64,000 bases of DNA from Doryteuthis pealeii (GCA_023376005.1 CM042152.1:88467465-88531464); one strand, 5' to 3'. Counted from the stretch's first letter, positions 24,080 to 34,702 are shown. The notes: a model not told the origin generated them from the letters alone. Program-made: numbers and translations.

Positions 24080-24246
24080 GTGAAGAAAAGTTTATAGAAA
24101 AAGAAAACAACAAATTATTATATGTTTTGCTGACAAACGTTTGTTTCGACCCTATGAAAAAGCCTCTTTTCATAGGGTCGAACAAAAACGTTTGTCAGCA
24201 AAACATAAAAAATTTTGTTATTTCTTTTTCTATAAACTTTTCTCAC
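24080..24246. mobile_element. foldback MITE, near-perfect hairpin with about 80-bp arms
   Basis: The arms run from gtgaagaaaagtttatag at 24080 to its complement ctataaacttttctcac at 24246. Internal words tgctgacaaacgtttg and cgaccctatgaaaa are mirrored around a very short loop near 24160. Confidence 0.8.
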
Positions 24247-24449
24247 GTATTGTCGGATAATATCCATTTTACCTTTTCATATATATTTATATAAAACATA
24301 TATAATTATATACATTGAAAATAGACTCATCAGATATATATATATATTCATTAATTATTAATTAATTAATTTTCAAAAGTTAGGTACGACTTCAACTAAG
24401 CAACTTATTCTCCCAAAAATTGTCGGCTAAAAAAAGCCATATCAAAACA

Positions 24450-25360
24450 CATCGTCTGTTGTTTACTTCTCTCTCTCTCTTTCTCTATATATATATATAT
24501 ATAAAGATATAGTGTTGATCCAACAAAAGAAAAGTAGATTTTTTTTTAAAGTGTCCCAAAGTGGTTAGAATTAGTTTTTTTTTTCTATTTCAGTAGGTGC
24601 GACACAACAGACACATGTTTCAGATTCTTTATTCTACTATTCTCACACACATTAAATCCACTTAATAGCCTAGAAAAATTATATGTATACAAAATGTGTA
24701 TATACACCTGGACACATGCTTGTAATGTATGTGCACCATCAATTGCCAGGACACACATGAATATACACATCCATTGAATTTTCTTACACAAAAAATTACA
24801 CATATTATACACACAAACATACTAGAATGATGACAAAAATAAAAAAATAAAAAAAAAAAAAAACCTCATTCATATACATGTAATAAAAAGAAAAGGAAAG
24901 CAGGCAGATCAAAGGACTTCACCAAAATAAAACACGACTGCTAGACTGGACATGGAATCAGCTGGAATTAACCAATATGATTATTATCCCCCATTCTACT
25001 TTAAAGATGGGCTATATATTGAAATAGTCCCAACACAAACAATAATTGTGATTAGTTTGAAGTGGATTTTAAAAGAATGGCAAACATGTGTCGTTTCATG
25101 ATAGAATCCTTTCAAAAGCAAGTTTGTATTTTTGTTTTGTTTGAATGACAATTTTTTTAAAAAAGATTTCACTATATTTCCAACTCTTGATTAGATTTCA
25201 TCACACATGGCTGAAAACATTGTTTACTTTAGCATCAGGAATTATCTTAAATGAAAAGTAATTTTTAAATGAAAAAAAAAAAAAACAACAAATAAACAAT
25301 TTAAAATAGATATCCAACATGAAGTAACTGCCTTTCAAATGAAATAAAAAAGTTAAAAGT
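24450..25360. other. no gene recognised
   Basis: A CT tract and (TA)n near 24465-24503, poly(A) runs near 24850 and 25273, otherwise unassigned AT-rich sequence. A 75-codon minus frame (24585-24812) has no recognisable family. Confidence 0.35.
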
Positions 25361-25362
25361 CA

Positions 25363-25525
25363 TTGTGTGGCCTAAAGTCGGTATCAGCCAATCAGCGTGG
25401 GAGTCTATTCCCTTTTCACTAACGCTAGACCAAGGAGATAGTTTTTTTTCACCTGAGGCGGAGCGCAACACCTACCATCAGCTCCTTACATTACCGCACA
25501 CATCCATGTGCTACTCCTCAACTAA
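25363..25525 (-). mobile_element. SINE family A, 5'-truncated
   Basis: Minus-strand body: gaggagtagcacatgg, ctaccatcagctcc complement, cctcaggtg, ggtctagcgttagtg, gactcccacgctgattgg. The tRNA head is missing. Confidence 0.65.
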
Positions 25526-25548
25526 AAAAAATTGAAACACTTTGGGCC

Positions 25549-25573
25549 TATATATATATATATATATATATAT
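25549..25573. repeat. (TA)n microsatellite
   Basis: TA tract separating two minus-strand SINE-A copies. Confidence 0.9.
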
Positions 25574-25574
25574 A

Positions 25575-25812
25575 AAGTAAAGTCGACGGGGCGCCTTAAG
25601 TCGGTATCAGCCAGTCAGTGAGGAGTCTATCCCTTTTTCAATAGCGCTAGACCAAGGAGATTGTTTTAGCATCTGAGGTGGAGTGCCACACCTACCATCA
25701 GTCCTTACTTTACCCGCACAGATCCCCTGTGCTACTCATACGCTGAATTGGCAGAACCTGTATCGAACTAGGAACCTGTGGTTCTAGCCGAATGCTCTAC
25801 CGACTGAGCTAT
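25575..25812 (-). mobile_element. tRNA-derived SINE, family A
   Basis: Minus-strand head tagctcagtcggtagagcat and B-box-like gttcctagttcgatac, body with ggtgtggcactccacctc and ggtctagcgctattg, ending in gactttacttt. It sits inside (TA)n sequence on both sides. Confidence 0.75.
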
Positions 25813-25836
25813 ATATATATATAATATATACATATA

Positions 25837-25875
<39 letters not shown>
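25807..25875. repeat. (TA)n microsatellite
   Basis: Imperfect TA repeat of about 65 bp next to the SINE head. Confidence 0.85.
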
Positions 25876-25878
<3 letters not shown>

Positions 25879-26119
25879 AATTTTAGAAAATATATAGATA
25901 GTGTTGTCATGCATATTTTATCTGTTAAAGTCAGAAAATTGTAAACCAATCTATTATCAACTTTAAATAGAATGAATAAAGAAAGAAAAAATACCTTATC
26001 AAACATTTTAAGCTAAAATGCAACTTTTAAGAGAAGAAAGGAGGGCATTATGGCTGAAAATAAAATTTCTCCTTTATTACATGACCTAGCTCAAAATTCC
26101 TTATTACTTTGTGACAAAG

Positions 26120-26265
26120 CATGATGACCATGGAATGAAAAATTGCATATCAAAAACTGTAAACCTAAAACACTGAGATCAGAATTCTTGTGTTCCTGTG
26201 AAACAAGAGTAAAATCTATTAAATACTTAGGAATCCCTTGCAAAATTCAACAAGAGTTATATTTT
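26120..26265 (+). pseudogene. possible LINE reverse-transcriptase scrap
   Basis: One frame reads ...CSCETRVKSIKYLGIPCKI. The IKYLGI word resembles the segment downstream of the catalytic YADD in several non-LTR reverse transcriptases. The match is only a few residues long, and I see no other RT motif. Weak call. Confidence 0.25.
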
Positions 26266-26439
26266 ATACATTCGAATTTTTCTTTTTATTCTTAATTTCT
26301 TGTCAAAAATATTTAACAATTGTTTGTGCTTCCATAAAGATAAAAATGCTCTTCAGAATAGATCACAAAGGAATGTTGAATGGCCGATATTTAATTAACA
26401 AGGAAGTTCTGAGTTTAATGTGAAAATATTAATTAAGCT

Positions 26440-26815
26440 TTATAAAAAAATATCACACCTATCCTTATCTGTTGCTATTGTTTTTTACTCTACTATTTTT
26501 ATATTCTTATTATTTTCCCTCTCTCTCTTGCTCTCTCTTTCTTTTCTGTTATTCATTTTTCTCTAATCTCATAGTTTTTCTTCCTCTCTCTTTTCATTTT
26601 TGCTGCTTCTTTTTACCTTCCTCTTTAATTCTCTGCAGCAACTAATATTCTTAAAAATTCTGTTTTCTTTTCTTTTCTTTAAGACATATATACTTGAGGT
26701 TTCTCGTATATCTTTTTTTTCTTCTTTCATTTATTTCCGATCTTAAATTTTCTTACCTATTTTTTTCCACATAACTTTTTTCAATTCACACTTCTCCAAC
26801 ATCATTTCTCTTGTT
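26440..26815. repeat. pyrimidine-rich stretch
   Basis: Strongly C/T-rich plus strand with ctctct and tttct runs. No gene recognised. Confidence 0.6.
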
Positions 26816-26817
26816 AA

Positions 26818-26935
26818 CTAGCATGGTGTGATGATTCACAATTAGATTAATAGACCACTGATAATGAGTTTGATTCTCACTGAGTGCCCTATACTTCCAG
26901 CATTTTGCTAAACTAAGCTTTCTTTCTCATCTTCA
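26818..26935 (+). mobile_element. tRNA-derived SINE, family C fragment
   Basis: gcatggtgtgatgattca then gagtttgattctcactgagt and gccctatacttccag. Related to the better-preserved copy at 41785-41880. Confidence 0.5.
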
Positions 26936-27012
26936 CTCAGTTGTATTTTCTATTGCTTTTTCTTTTATAAACATTCATTATAATACAAACCATTACTACT
27001 ATTTATAATTAA

Positions 27013-27215
27013 CTAGCAGTGGCTACCTGGTGTCGCCTGGGTAGAGGGGGATTTTTTAAGTTAGTCTCGCAGATCCATTATTACTGAATCGTGAGTTGAA
27101 TCCTTGTTCTCTGGTGATATTCAATGTGTATATATATTTACTTTGTCATTAATTGTTTTATTTTCAAAGTTTCGGATATACATATACACACAACTTCCCT
27201 TTATATATGTATAGA
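27013..27215 (-). mobile_element. Helitron-like element, short copy
   Basis: On the minus strand it starts TCTATACATATATAAAGGG and ends ctacccaggcgacaccagg, tagccactg and CTAG, followed by T. The ctacc...ggtag hairpin just before the CTAG end is the expected 3' signal. Same family as 1183-1571, which is longer. Confidence 0.65.
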
Positions 27216-27779
27216 AGATTACATAATTCATGTACATAATTCATTATATAATACTTTTCAGACTGATCATACCAGCTGATCCTTGTTGGGGATCTAATGA
27301 CATGAATTCACTTAAAAAAAAGTTTGGCACAAGACCACAACAGTAGAAGACCTAATATAACAACTCAACTCCCTACACTAGCAAATTGGTCTACAAGACA
27401 CACTTGCCCAAACAATCATATGATGCTACCCCCCCCATATAATTATATATATATATATATATAGCACTAACAGTGGGAGGAATCATATGTAATTAGGAGA
27501 TAATATTTTATTATGGAATAAGATATAAAAAAGGGGATACATGAAGCCTTTTCAACCGGTACTTTTCAAGTGTATATACCAGCGACGAATAAAAGTCAGA
27601 TTGTATAAGAAATTCATAAGAAACAAATGGGGGTGAGCCAGAAGGGGACAAATATTTTTTTAGAAATTAAAAATATTTAAAAAAAGGGGGAAAGAAGAGG
27701 GGGGTATAAATAGAGAGAGTGCTTGGAGTTTGTTTGCACAGTAGGTTGAAAAAAAGAAATATAAACAGCTTCGAGGATG

Positions 27780-27828
27780 GTTAAATGCTGTTTAGACCTA
27801 TATATATATTATATATAATATTATATTA

Positions 27829-27862
<34 letters not shown>
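27780..27862. repeat. (TA)n microsatellite
   Basis: Imperfect TA-rich run of about 80 bp. Confidence 0.85.
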
Positions 27863-27863
<1 letters not shown>

Positions 27864-27884
27864 GCTAAAAATCTTATGTATTTA

Positions 27885-28180
27885 GCCAACCCTCTGCCAC
27901 AAGCAGGACATAAGACAAGGTCAATTTTTAAGCAGAGTAAAGCTGTTTGAAATAAGAATTTTCCTTCTAGAAATGGTTGCCTTATCAAAGCTAAAGAATT
28001 CAGTCTACGATATTATTTTCTGATAACTGGGGTGGGGGGTGGGCAGAAGAAATGGATTTTTGTGCATTTTTTTTCCAAAAGCATTAAGGGAAATGCAAAC
28101 ATCTTCATCCAGGATTTGAACTTGGGTTTGCCGATTCCAATTTCTATGATGATAACCATTACGATAAGTGGTCCTCTATA
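27885..28180 (-). mobile_element. SINE family B, degraded
   Basis: Minus-strand tail words (complement of agcaggacataagacaaggtc) at 27900-27925. Head remnant at 28110-28175 with a B-box-like word (complement of ccaggatttgaac). The middle is strongly diverged. Confidence 0.5.
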
Positions 28181-28384
28181 TATATACATATATATGATAT
28201 ATAGCTATAAATGTATGTGCATATGAGAGGTTTTTAGAAAAAGCTTTTATTGATTTGCGGTGGGTGGGTGGAGGCTTATAGAACCTTGTTGAACTGTGAG
28301 ATGAATATATGCAATAGGATGTTTGTTCATGGTCTTCTTCATTAGGCTTATGACTTTCTTTTCTGCAACCCTTACATACACATA

Positions 28385-28470
28385 CATATATACATATATA
28401 TATATATATTATATATAATATATATATATTATATATATTGTGTGTTGTGTGTGTGTGTGTTGTGTGTGTA
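28385..28470. repeat. (TA)n and (TG)n microsatellites
   Basis: TA repeats pass directly into GT repeats (gtgtgtgtgttgtgtgtg). Confidence 0.9.
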
Positions 28471-28612
28471 TAAAAGGAATGAAAAATTTTACGGCTAAAA
28501 AATTTGGGTTGGTCTTCAATATTTGGTTGGTATAAGTGTTACTCGGATAAGTCAGTTTAAACAAATATTACAGTGCTCAATACATAAGTAGAGCGGATTT
28601 ATTATTATAGTA

Positions 28613-28784
28613 TGTACAGAAATAACCTACTTGAGTTCCACCATAAATGCTTCAGGGTTAATCCACTGAATTAATCAATATATTGATTAATTACAGCTAA
28701 ACTGCTGCAGTTCATATATTGATTAATTCAGTAGATTAACTCTGAAGATCCTTATGGTGAAACACAAGTAGGTTACTTATGTAC
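28613..28784. mobile_element. foldback MITE, about 70-bp arms
   Basis: tgtacagaaataacctactt at the left pairs with aagtaggttacttatgtaca at the right. Internal words caccata and actgaattaatcaatat are mirrored. TA-rich DNA follows (28797-28834). Confidence 0.75.
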
Positions 28785-29030
28785 ACACTATTTTATATTA
28801 TATATATATATATTATATATATATATATATATATCTGATAACAGCAAGAAATGTCTTCGCATAAACACCAGAAGGATTATTAGCAACCTGATGATGGAAA
28901 AATAGCCTGAAACCTGGGTAGTTACCTATGGAAAACAATTATATTTAAAAAATTTCAACAAATAATAAATAAAGCTCCTACAAATTTGTGGTTGAGCACT
29001 GTGATTTCTTTGTTTCATCTCAAAATTTTT

Positions 29031-29072
<42 letters not shown>

Positions 29073-29078
29073 GGTATC

Positions 29079-29177
29079 ATAGACACAGAGTCAATAGTGC
29101 TTTGGTGACTGTCAAACTTAGTCTGATGATCACAGGTGAGAAACTGGCAATCACCAAGCACCATTGACTGTGTCTAT
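29079..29177. mobile_element. hairpin MITE, about 33-bp arms
   Basis: catagacacagagtcaata pairs with ttgactgtgtctatg. The loop contains agtctgatgatcacaggtga. A decayed relative with the same loop word lies at about 37245-37345. A (TA)n tract precedes it (29034-29070). Confidence 0.7.
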
Positions 29178-29559
29178 GTGTGTTAAGATTATGAGAGCAA
29201 ATTATGAATCTCAAAATCCAATGTGCATCAACAACTTCTAGCATCAAATCTTACATAACTTTTTTTTTTTTTTTTGCTGAACCTAATCATTAAATAAAGG
29301 CACTGACTGAACACCTGCAGAAAAAAAAAAGTTTTCTCTTGTCATAATCTCTCTCTCTCTCTAAGATGGATAAAGTAGAATGTTACTCAAAATATTATCT
29401 TCTCTTAGAAGCTGAAATGTAATTAGCGAACAGCTTAATCAGAAAGCCTCATAGCAAGCATTTTGCAATCATAATTACCTTTTTCTCTCTTCCCCCTTCT
29501 TACACACATTAACATTTCTTTGTATGCTTAAGTATTTGTAGATTTTCTACCACCACAAT

Positions 29560-29700
29560 CATTACCATGGCACCTCATCATGATATAATGCATAGCAAGC
29601 ATCTAACTAATCAATTACAATAGAGTAGTGAGTTTGATCCTCACCTGGTGCTTAATACTTGTAGTCTTGTGCCATTTTTTAATCTTGCTTAGAGTTTTAA
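29560..29700 (+). mobile_element. SINE family C-like fragment
   Basis: ggcacctcatcatgatataatg then gtgagtttgatcctcacctgg, matching the head layout of 41785-41880. A second partial head-like word (gagttagattctcatgag) follows at 29757. Confidence 0.4.
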
Positions 29701-29839
29701 GATGGAGTACCTCTGAAATTATAAAGATTAAGTTAAACTCGCAGATTATTGTTAGTGAGTTAGATTCTCATGAGAACCCATACCTTTGGCTTTTCTTCAT
29801 TCCTATGATACACTTGAATTGAACTATAAATGCATCTCG

Positions 29840-30250
29840 TGGTTAGACTGGTTCTGGAGCTTTGAAGAGTGTGGAGTACCACTTCATTGCCATTACTCCC
29901 AGGTCCACTCTGACTTGGAGTAGTGGTACCTATAAGGATACCATCTATGGATCAAATAGATAATTACATAAGTTAACCCCTAAAGGCATTTTTACTTACA
30001 TCTGATTTTCATTATTGCCATAGGAACTGAATGCATAAAATTGTTAAAAAGTGAAGTTGTGATTAATTGTAACGGTGTTGTTAAAGTGTGTGTTTGGTGG
30101 TGTTAAAAGGAATTGGCTCAGTTTTAGTGGGGTGGGGTGTTACCTGATACCTTGTTTAAAGGGTAAGGACTAGGTTTATTCCAAACTCCTGATTGCCCCA
30201 GCCCCCTACCCCTTTTTATCATATATGTGCTAGAAGGCAGTGGCTGAGGG
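29840..30250 (+). repeat. D repeat fragments
   Basis: 29845-29955 has gtggagtaccacttcattgc, then gtccactctgacttgg. 30185-30250 has gccccagccccctacccc and gtgctagaaggcagtggct. Both occur in the fuller D copy at 51200-51560 but in the other order, so this copy is rearranged. Confidence 0.5.
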
Positions 30251-30723
30251 TCTTATCCAATAATATTCAAGTGCCTGTTTATTTTTATTTATCAAATCTG
30301 ACATCTACATTCAACATACAAATCATATTATATATATATATTATATATATATATATATATCAAAATCTTTCACTGCCTGAAGATTGCTCTGTTTAAACAA
30401 GCAAATTTTAAAAGAGCAAGGGAACCAATAGGGTTGCAGATAAGTTTTCATGCTATTAAATATATACAAAAAGTAAGAAAAAAAATATGTGTCTGTGTAT
30501 GTGTGTGATGTTAGCGAGTCCACATATACTTCTTTAAAAGATATATATAATAGATGGCAGGAAGCTCTATTGGTTAGAAGCATGGAAATGTAAAAAATAA
30601 AAAATAACAATAAAAGATTCAAAATAATGAATATCATCTTACTTTTAATATTAAACCTTAAATATTTTGGACACGCCTCTGTCCTTTTTCAAAATATTTT
30701 GTTGAATAACTTTTTTTTCTTGT

Positions 30724-30774
30724 ATATATATATAATATATATATATATATATAATTATATATATATATATATAT
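30724..30774. repeat. (TA)n microsatellite
   Basis: TA-rich tract at the left edge of the first copy of a 0.4-kb direct duplication. An equivalent tract precedes the second copy. Confidence 0.85.
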
Positions 30775-31182
30775 ACATTATATGCTTGTTTTTATTTTGC
30801 ATTTACTTTTGAGAAAGAGTTAATTTTTTTACTTTTTAAAATAATCAGTGTTTTTTATTTTATTTTACAGCTTTATTACCTGTTTCCACCCTTTTGAAAG
30901 TTTCTAATAAGAACTCATTTTGTTGTCTCAAGTGAGAAGCATCTATTCTTTCTTAATCTTTCTCCACACACAACACAAATGTTCCATTCAAATAGCTTTT
31001 TTTTTCCCCCTAGAACATCTGCACTGTGGATCAAATTCTCTTATGAATGTTTTCCTCCCAGTTATAACCTTGGACTTTTTAAGTCCAGGGTTAATCAGTA
31101 TCTTACCCTGTCTTAGTTTGGATTCATGCTTTGTTGTCCTTTTTGTAATATACTTTTGTTATATCTTTGCATTTGTCAATTT
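30768..31182 (+). repeat. 0.4-kb direct duplication, copy 1
   Basis: Matches 31861-32275 with few mismatches (for example acattatatgcttgttttta, aacatctgcactgtggatc, ccttggactttttaagtcc). A 118-codon frame here is hydrophobic, unrelated to any family I know, and interrupted in copy 2, so I do not call it a gene. Confidence 0.85.
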
Positions 31183-31384
31183 CCCTGTTTTCCCAAATGC
31201 TTTAGAGACCTTACTTTTGGGATTACCCTCGTCCATATACCTGGGAAATCTCCATTTCTACATTGCTATTTCCTAGCCAATCAAACTTGTTAAATAACAG
31301 ATTCCAATTTTCAAAAAAAAAAAATTTGATGTTTTTAACATTCTAAGGATTAATATACCTAGTATTTATGATTTTAACATCACT

Positions 31385-31576
31385 TTATGTGGAGGAGATA
31401 TTACTACCTAGATATGTGAATTGTTCTGAGTTTAGGCGTTTGTCATAGAGTGTGGAGACATAGCCATACTTAAAACACATGAACTTAGTTTTATCAAAAT
31501 TAATGTATAGACTGATGTTCTGTGCAAATACACACATAGGGAAGGTATGATCTGCTATAAAAAGATTATCAATCAT
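31385..31576 (-). pseudogene. LINE reverse-transcriptase fragment, inverted part
   Basis: Minus translation ends ...INFDKTKFMCFKYGY followed by QFTYLGSNISST. The DKT(E/K)FMCF and FTYLGS.IS motifs lie just after the catalytic region in many non-LTR retrotransposon reverse transcriptases. The segment that should follow in the protein lies on the opposite strand directly downstream (31545-31720). Confidence 0.7.
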
Positions 31577-31720
31577 ATGGAAATCTGATCTTATAAGTTA
31601 ATGAGATAATTCTTCGAAGCCGTAGTTGTATTAGTGCTACTGTATGGCTGCACCACCTGGGCCCTAATGATGCACCTAAAGAATAAGCTATGTGCGAGGT
31701 ACACAAAACGTGTAAGTTGT
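31545..31720 (+). pseudogene. LINE reverse-transcriptase fragment, sense part
   Basis: Plus translation includes IINHMEI*SYK then FFEAVVVLVLLYGCTTWAL and NKLCARYTKR. In this LINE family the LLYGCTTW block normally follows the YLGSNISST block by about 50 residues. Here the two blocks are head to head. In-frame stops show it is dead. A short second copy of the IIWKS-like word lies at 31738-31775. Confidence 0.7.
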
Positions 31721-31818
31721 AAAAAAGTAAGTTGAATAATTTGAATTATAAATCGTATGGAAATCCAATCTTACAATCTGCCTCTGGTGGCCAATTGGCC
31801 TTTGCTTAGTATCATTAG

Positions 31819-31822
<4 letters not shown>

Positions 31823-31858
<36 letters not shown>

Positions 31859-31870
31859 TATATATATATA
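31823..31870. repeat. (TA)n microsatellite
   Basis: TA tract directly before copy 2 of the 0.4-kb duplication. Confidence 0.9.
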
Positions 31871-32275
31871 CATTATATGCTTGTTTTTATTTTGCATTTA
31901 CTTTTGAGAAAGAGTTATTTTTTTTACTGTTTAAAATAATCAGTGTTTTTTTTTGTTTTTTTTACAGCTTTATTACCTGTTTTCACCCTTTTGAAAGTTT
32001 CCAATAAGAACTCATTTTGTTGTCTCAAGTGAGAAGCATCTGTTCTTTCTGAAATCTTTCTCCATACACAACACAAATGTTCCATTCAAACAGCTTTTTT
32101 TTTCCCCCTAGAACATCTGCACTGTGGATCAAATTCTCTTATGAATGTTTTCCTCCCAGTTATAACCTTGGACTTTTTAAGTCCAGGGTTAATCAGTGTC
32201 TTACCCTGTCTTAGTTCGGATTCATGCTTTGTTGTCCTTTTGTAATATACTTTTGTTATATCTTTGCATTTGTCA
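31861..32275 (+). repeat. 0.4-kb direct duplication, copy 2
   Basis: Second copy of 30768-31182. The word ctggtggccaattggcc occurs upstream of this copy (about 31785) and just downstream (about 32292), a further small duplication at the edges. Confidence 0.85.
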
Positions 32276-32459
32276 TTTTATAAACCTCTGCCACTGGTGG
32301 CCAATTGGCCTTGCTTAGGGTGACTGGGTAGAATAAAAAGATAAACAAAGGAATTTCAAACATATAAATACTGCATTCCACAACAGAAGTGCCAATTCAT
32401 AATCCTATAATATCTTTATGGTTACCATGCTAGTGTGTATGTGTGTATACATAGCATAA

Positions 32460-33055
32460 TCTTTACAGATCATTGCCGTTCCTCACAATCCTATAACTCC
32501 ATCACCATGTAGGAAGCCCGTGGTGTAACGGTTAAAGTCATGGGAAATGGACTCGTCACCCCGAGTTCAAATCCTGGACGTGGTAACTGCATTTCACTTA
32601 GCGCTAATACCCTTGGGAAAGGTATGAATCCTACTCTCCTTCCAGCTATGGGTAAAATAGCAGGACAGACTGGGTTCTTTAACCATGGCTAGGTAACCAG
32701 TCTAGGAGAAGGAAAACTCTGAATTCAAACCTGTTAAACTCCGCTTAAGAAATTGACCTTGTGTCGTATCCTGCTCGTGTGGAGGAGTTGGTAAATATAT
32801 ATAACTCCATCACCAGAACCTTTCCTCTCATGAGCCCTCAAATAACTCATCAAACCCACTGCAAACAAAGTTTGATGCAAATATGACATAGGAAGGACGT
32901 CCTTCCAGATGGATCAGATGATAAAATTTGATGCTTATGCACCACCATATGTCTCTTAAGACTAGAAGCTGACTTACAGACTTTGTTACAGATTGCACAA
33001 GACATTATTTGTTCCTGGAGTTTGCATGAATTGTCCCTGATGTGTATGCACACAA
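32460..33055 (-). pseudogene. zinc-finger LINE-like remnant interrupted by a SINE
   Basis: Minus translation of 32850-33053 shows SCAICNKVCKSASSLKRHMV, a C-x2-C...H-x3-H finger, then HKHQILSSDPS and a partial FLCHICIKLC finger. It continues at 32460-32507 (same flank words as 7795-7815) across a SINE-B insertion. Second copy of the family at 7795-8225, with a better-kept first finger and a truncated second one. Confidence 0.65.
32508..32799 (+). mobile_element. tRNA-derived SINE, family B, full length with perfect TSD
   Basis: Head cccgtggtgtaacggttaaa (A box) and gagttcaaatcctgg (B box), body acccttgggaaaggtatg, ctaggagaaggaaaactc, tail ttggtaaatatat. Both ends are flanked by the 16-bp word tataactccatcacca (32492-32507 and 32800-32815), so it inserted by target-primed reverse transcription into the zinc-finger LINE remnant. 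Confidence 0.9.
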
Positions 33056-33084
33056 AAACAAACTAGCATATACATATTTACAAA

Positions 33085-33375
33085 TCCCTCCGCATAAGTA
33101 AGATGTGAAACAAGGTGAATTTCTTAAGTGGAGTTGAACAGGTTTGAATTCAGAGTTTTTCTTCTCCTAGACCAATTGCTATACCAAGGTTCAAATCCTG
33201 GACGTGGTAATTGCATTTCCCTTAGCGCTAATACCCTTAGGAAAGGTATGAATCCTACTCTCACTCCAGATATGGATAAATAGTAGGGCAGACTGGGCTC
33301 TTTAACCTTGGTTAGGCAACCGGCATAGGAGAAGGAAAACTCTGAATTCAAACCTGTTGAACTCCGCTTAAGAAA
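33085..33375. mobile_element. two opposed SINE family B pieces (chimera)
   Basis: 33085-33185 is a minus-strand B tail (cctccgcataagtaagatg, tttcttctcctagac). At about 33185 it switches to a plus-strand B copy starting within the B box (gttcaaatcctggacgtgg) and running to cgcttaagaaatta. The plus part lacks its A box. Confidence 0.7.
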
Positions 33376-33379
33376 TTAA

Positions 33380-33712
33380 GAATACAAATAATTTGTACTA
33401 TGGTTTCAAGTATTCCTATCTAATTCAAATAATTTGTACATAATTACATTGTTTCAAGTATTCCTATCTAATACAAATAACTTGTACATAATTCTTTGGT
33501 TTCAAGTATTCCTATCTAATACAAATAATTTGTACATAATTCTATGGTTTCAAGTATTCTTATCTAATACAAATAATTTGTACATAATTCTATGGTTTCA
33601 AGTATTCTTATCTAATACAAATAATTTGTACATTATATGGTTTCAAGTATTCTTATCTAATACAAATAATTTGTACATAATTCTATGGTTTCAAGTATTC
33701 CTAAAATCATGT
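33380..33712 (+). repeat. 48-bp minisatellite, about 7 units
   Basis: Seven copies of gtttcaagtattc spaced about 48 bp apart, alternating with acaaataatttgtac. The unit length is a multiple of three, so an open frame of 16-residue repeats (LWFQVFLSNTNNLYII) persists. Frames in other units shift by 4-bp deletions. Probably non-coding satellite. Confidence 0.9.
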
Positions 33713-34620
33713 GGATGAGAACAAAGTGAAACTGATTAAACCCAAGTGGTAAATGTGAATAAATACATTTGATTAAATGACATTCCAAGTGGAGAAGAAT
33801 GATAGATACATTTAATTGAGCATAGTCTTAATAATATTTTCTCACACATCTTTCAATAGAGTCACATAAATGGTGGTTATAATATTTGTAAGGATGCTGA
33901 GTTGATGCCTACTAGACAATTTCCTAACCTATACTTAACCATCTACTTAAAAGATGTGGGGTTTTTTCACTTTGCTTTGTTAAATATCAGTGCATTGCAA
34001 GTATTATTGGCATCTTTTTTATATTCCCCTCGTTGCAGAAATAAAATTTTGGCAATAAGTGAGGGAATCTTTTTTCCTCTTAGATCAATTGCGGTATCAC
34101 CATTAATTGACCCATTTGATTCAAATAAGAAACAAATATAAAAAGAAAATCAAGAATAACTTCCAGCCAGTATTGGACAAATATTTGCAACCAAATGCAC
34201 ATAAAACCTCAGAATAACATTTGATGATGCATGTGATTTGATGTAGATGAGAAAATTGTCCAATGCATGTGTAAATATCAGCTCACCATCTTGACAGGTG
34301 TCTTAATCACCATTCAAAAGGATCTACAAAAAGGATCACACAGAAATCTTAAGAATTTCCACAATAGATCCAATGCATCTATATCCCAGTACTTTTGCTT
34401 GCTTTGAACTTCCTAGTGTCTGAAATCGTTTAGCTATATTCCGAGTGTCTCACTGTTTTTTTTTTCTCCTCCTCATTGTTCTTTTTCCCTTCTCTGGCTT
34501 TCCTTATCTTTAGCTCTGCTTTACAAATTGTCCCACTTGGTAGAGCCACCTGTCTGTTTGAGCTACCAACATACCAAGTGTCATTATATAAAAATGCCTT
34601 TATGGGTTTCAGCTGGTATT
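33713..34620. other. no gene recognised
   Basis: AT-rich sequence. Open frames up to about 80 codons without family signatures. Confidence 0.35.
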
Positions 34621-34624
34621 CTAG

Positions 34625-34666
34625 CAGACAGACACACACACACACTCTCTCTCTCTCTGTATGTGC

Positions 34667-34702
<36 letters not shown>

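Noticed and set aside
30920..31276. 118-codon hydrophobic plus frame
   Set aside because: Lies in a duplicated segment, is disrupted in the second copy, and its hydrophobicity follows from T-rich composition.
33380..33712. CRISPR-like array
   Set aside because: Units are contiguous tandem repeats without unique spacers, in a eukaryotic context.
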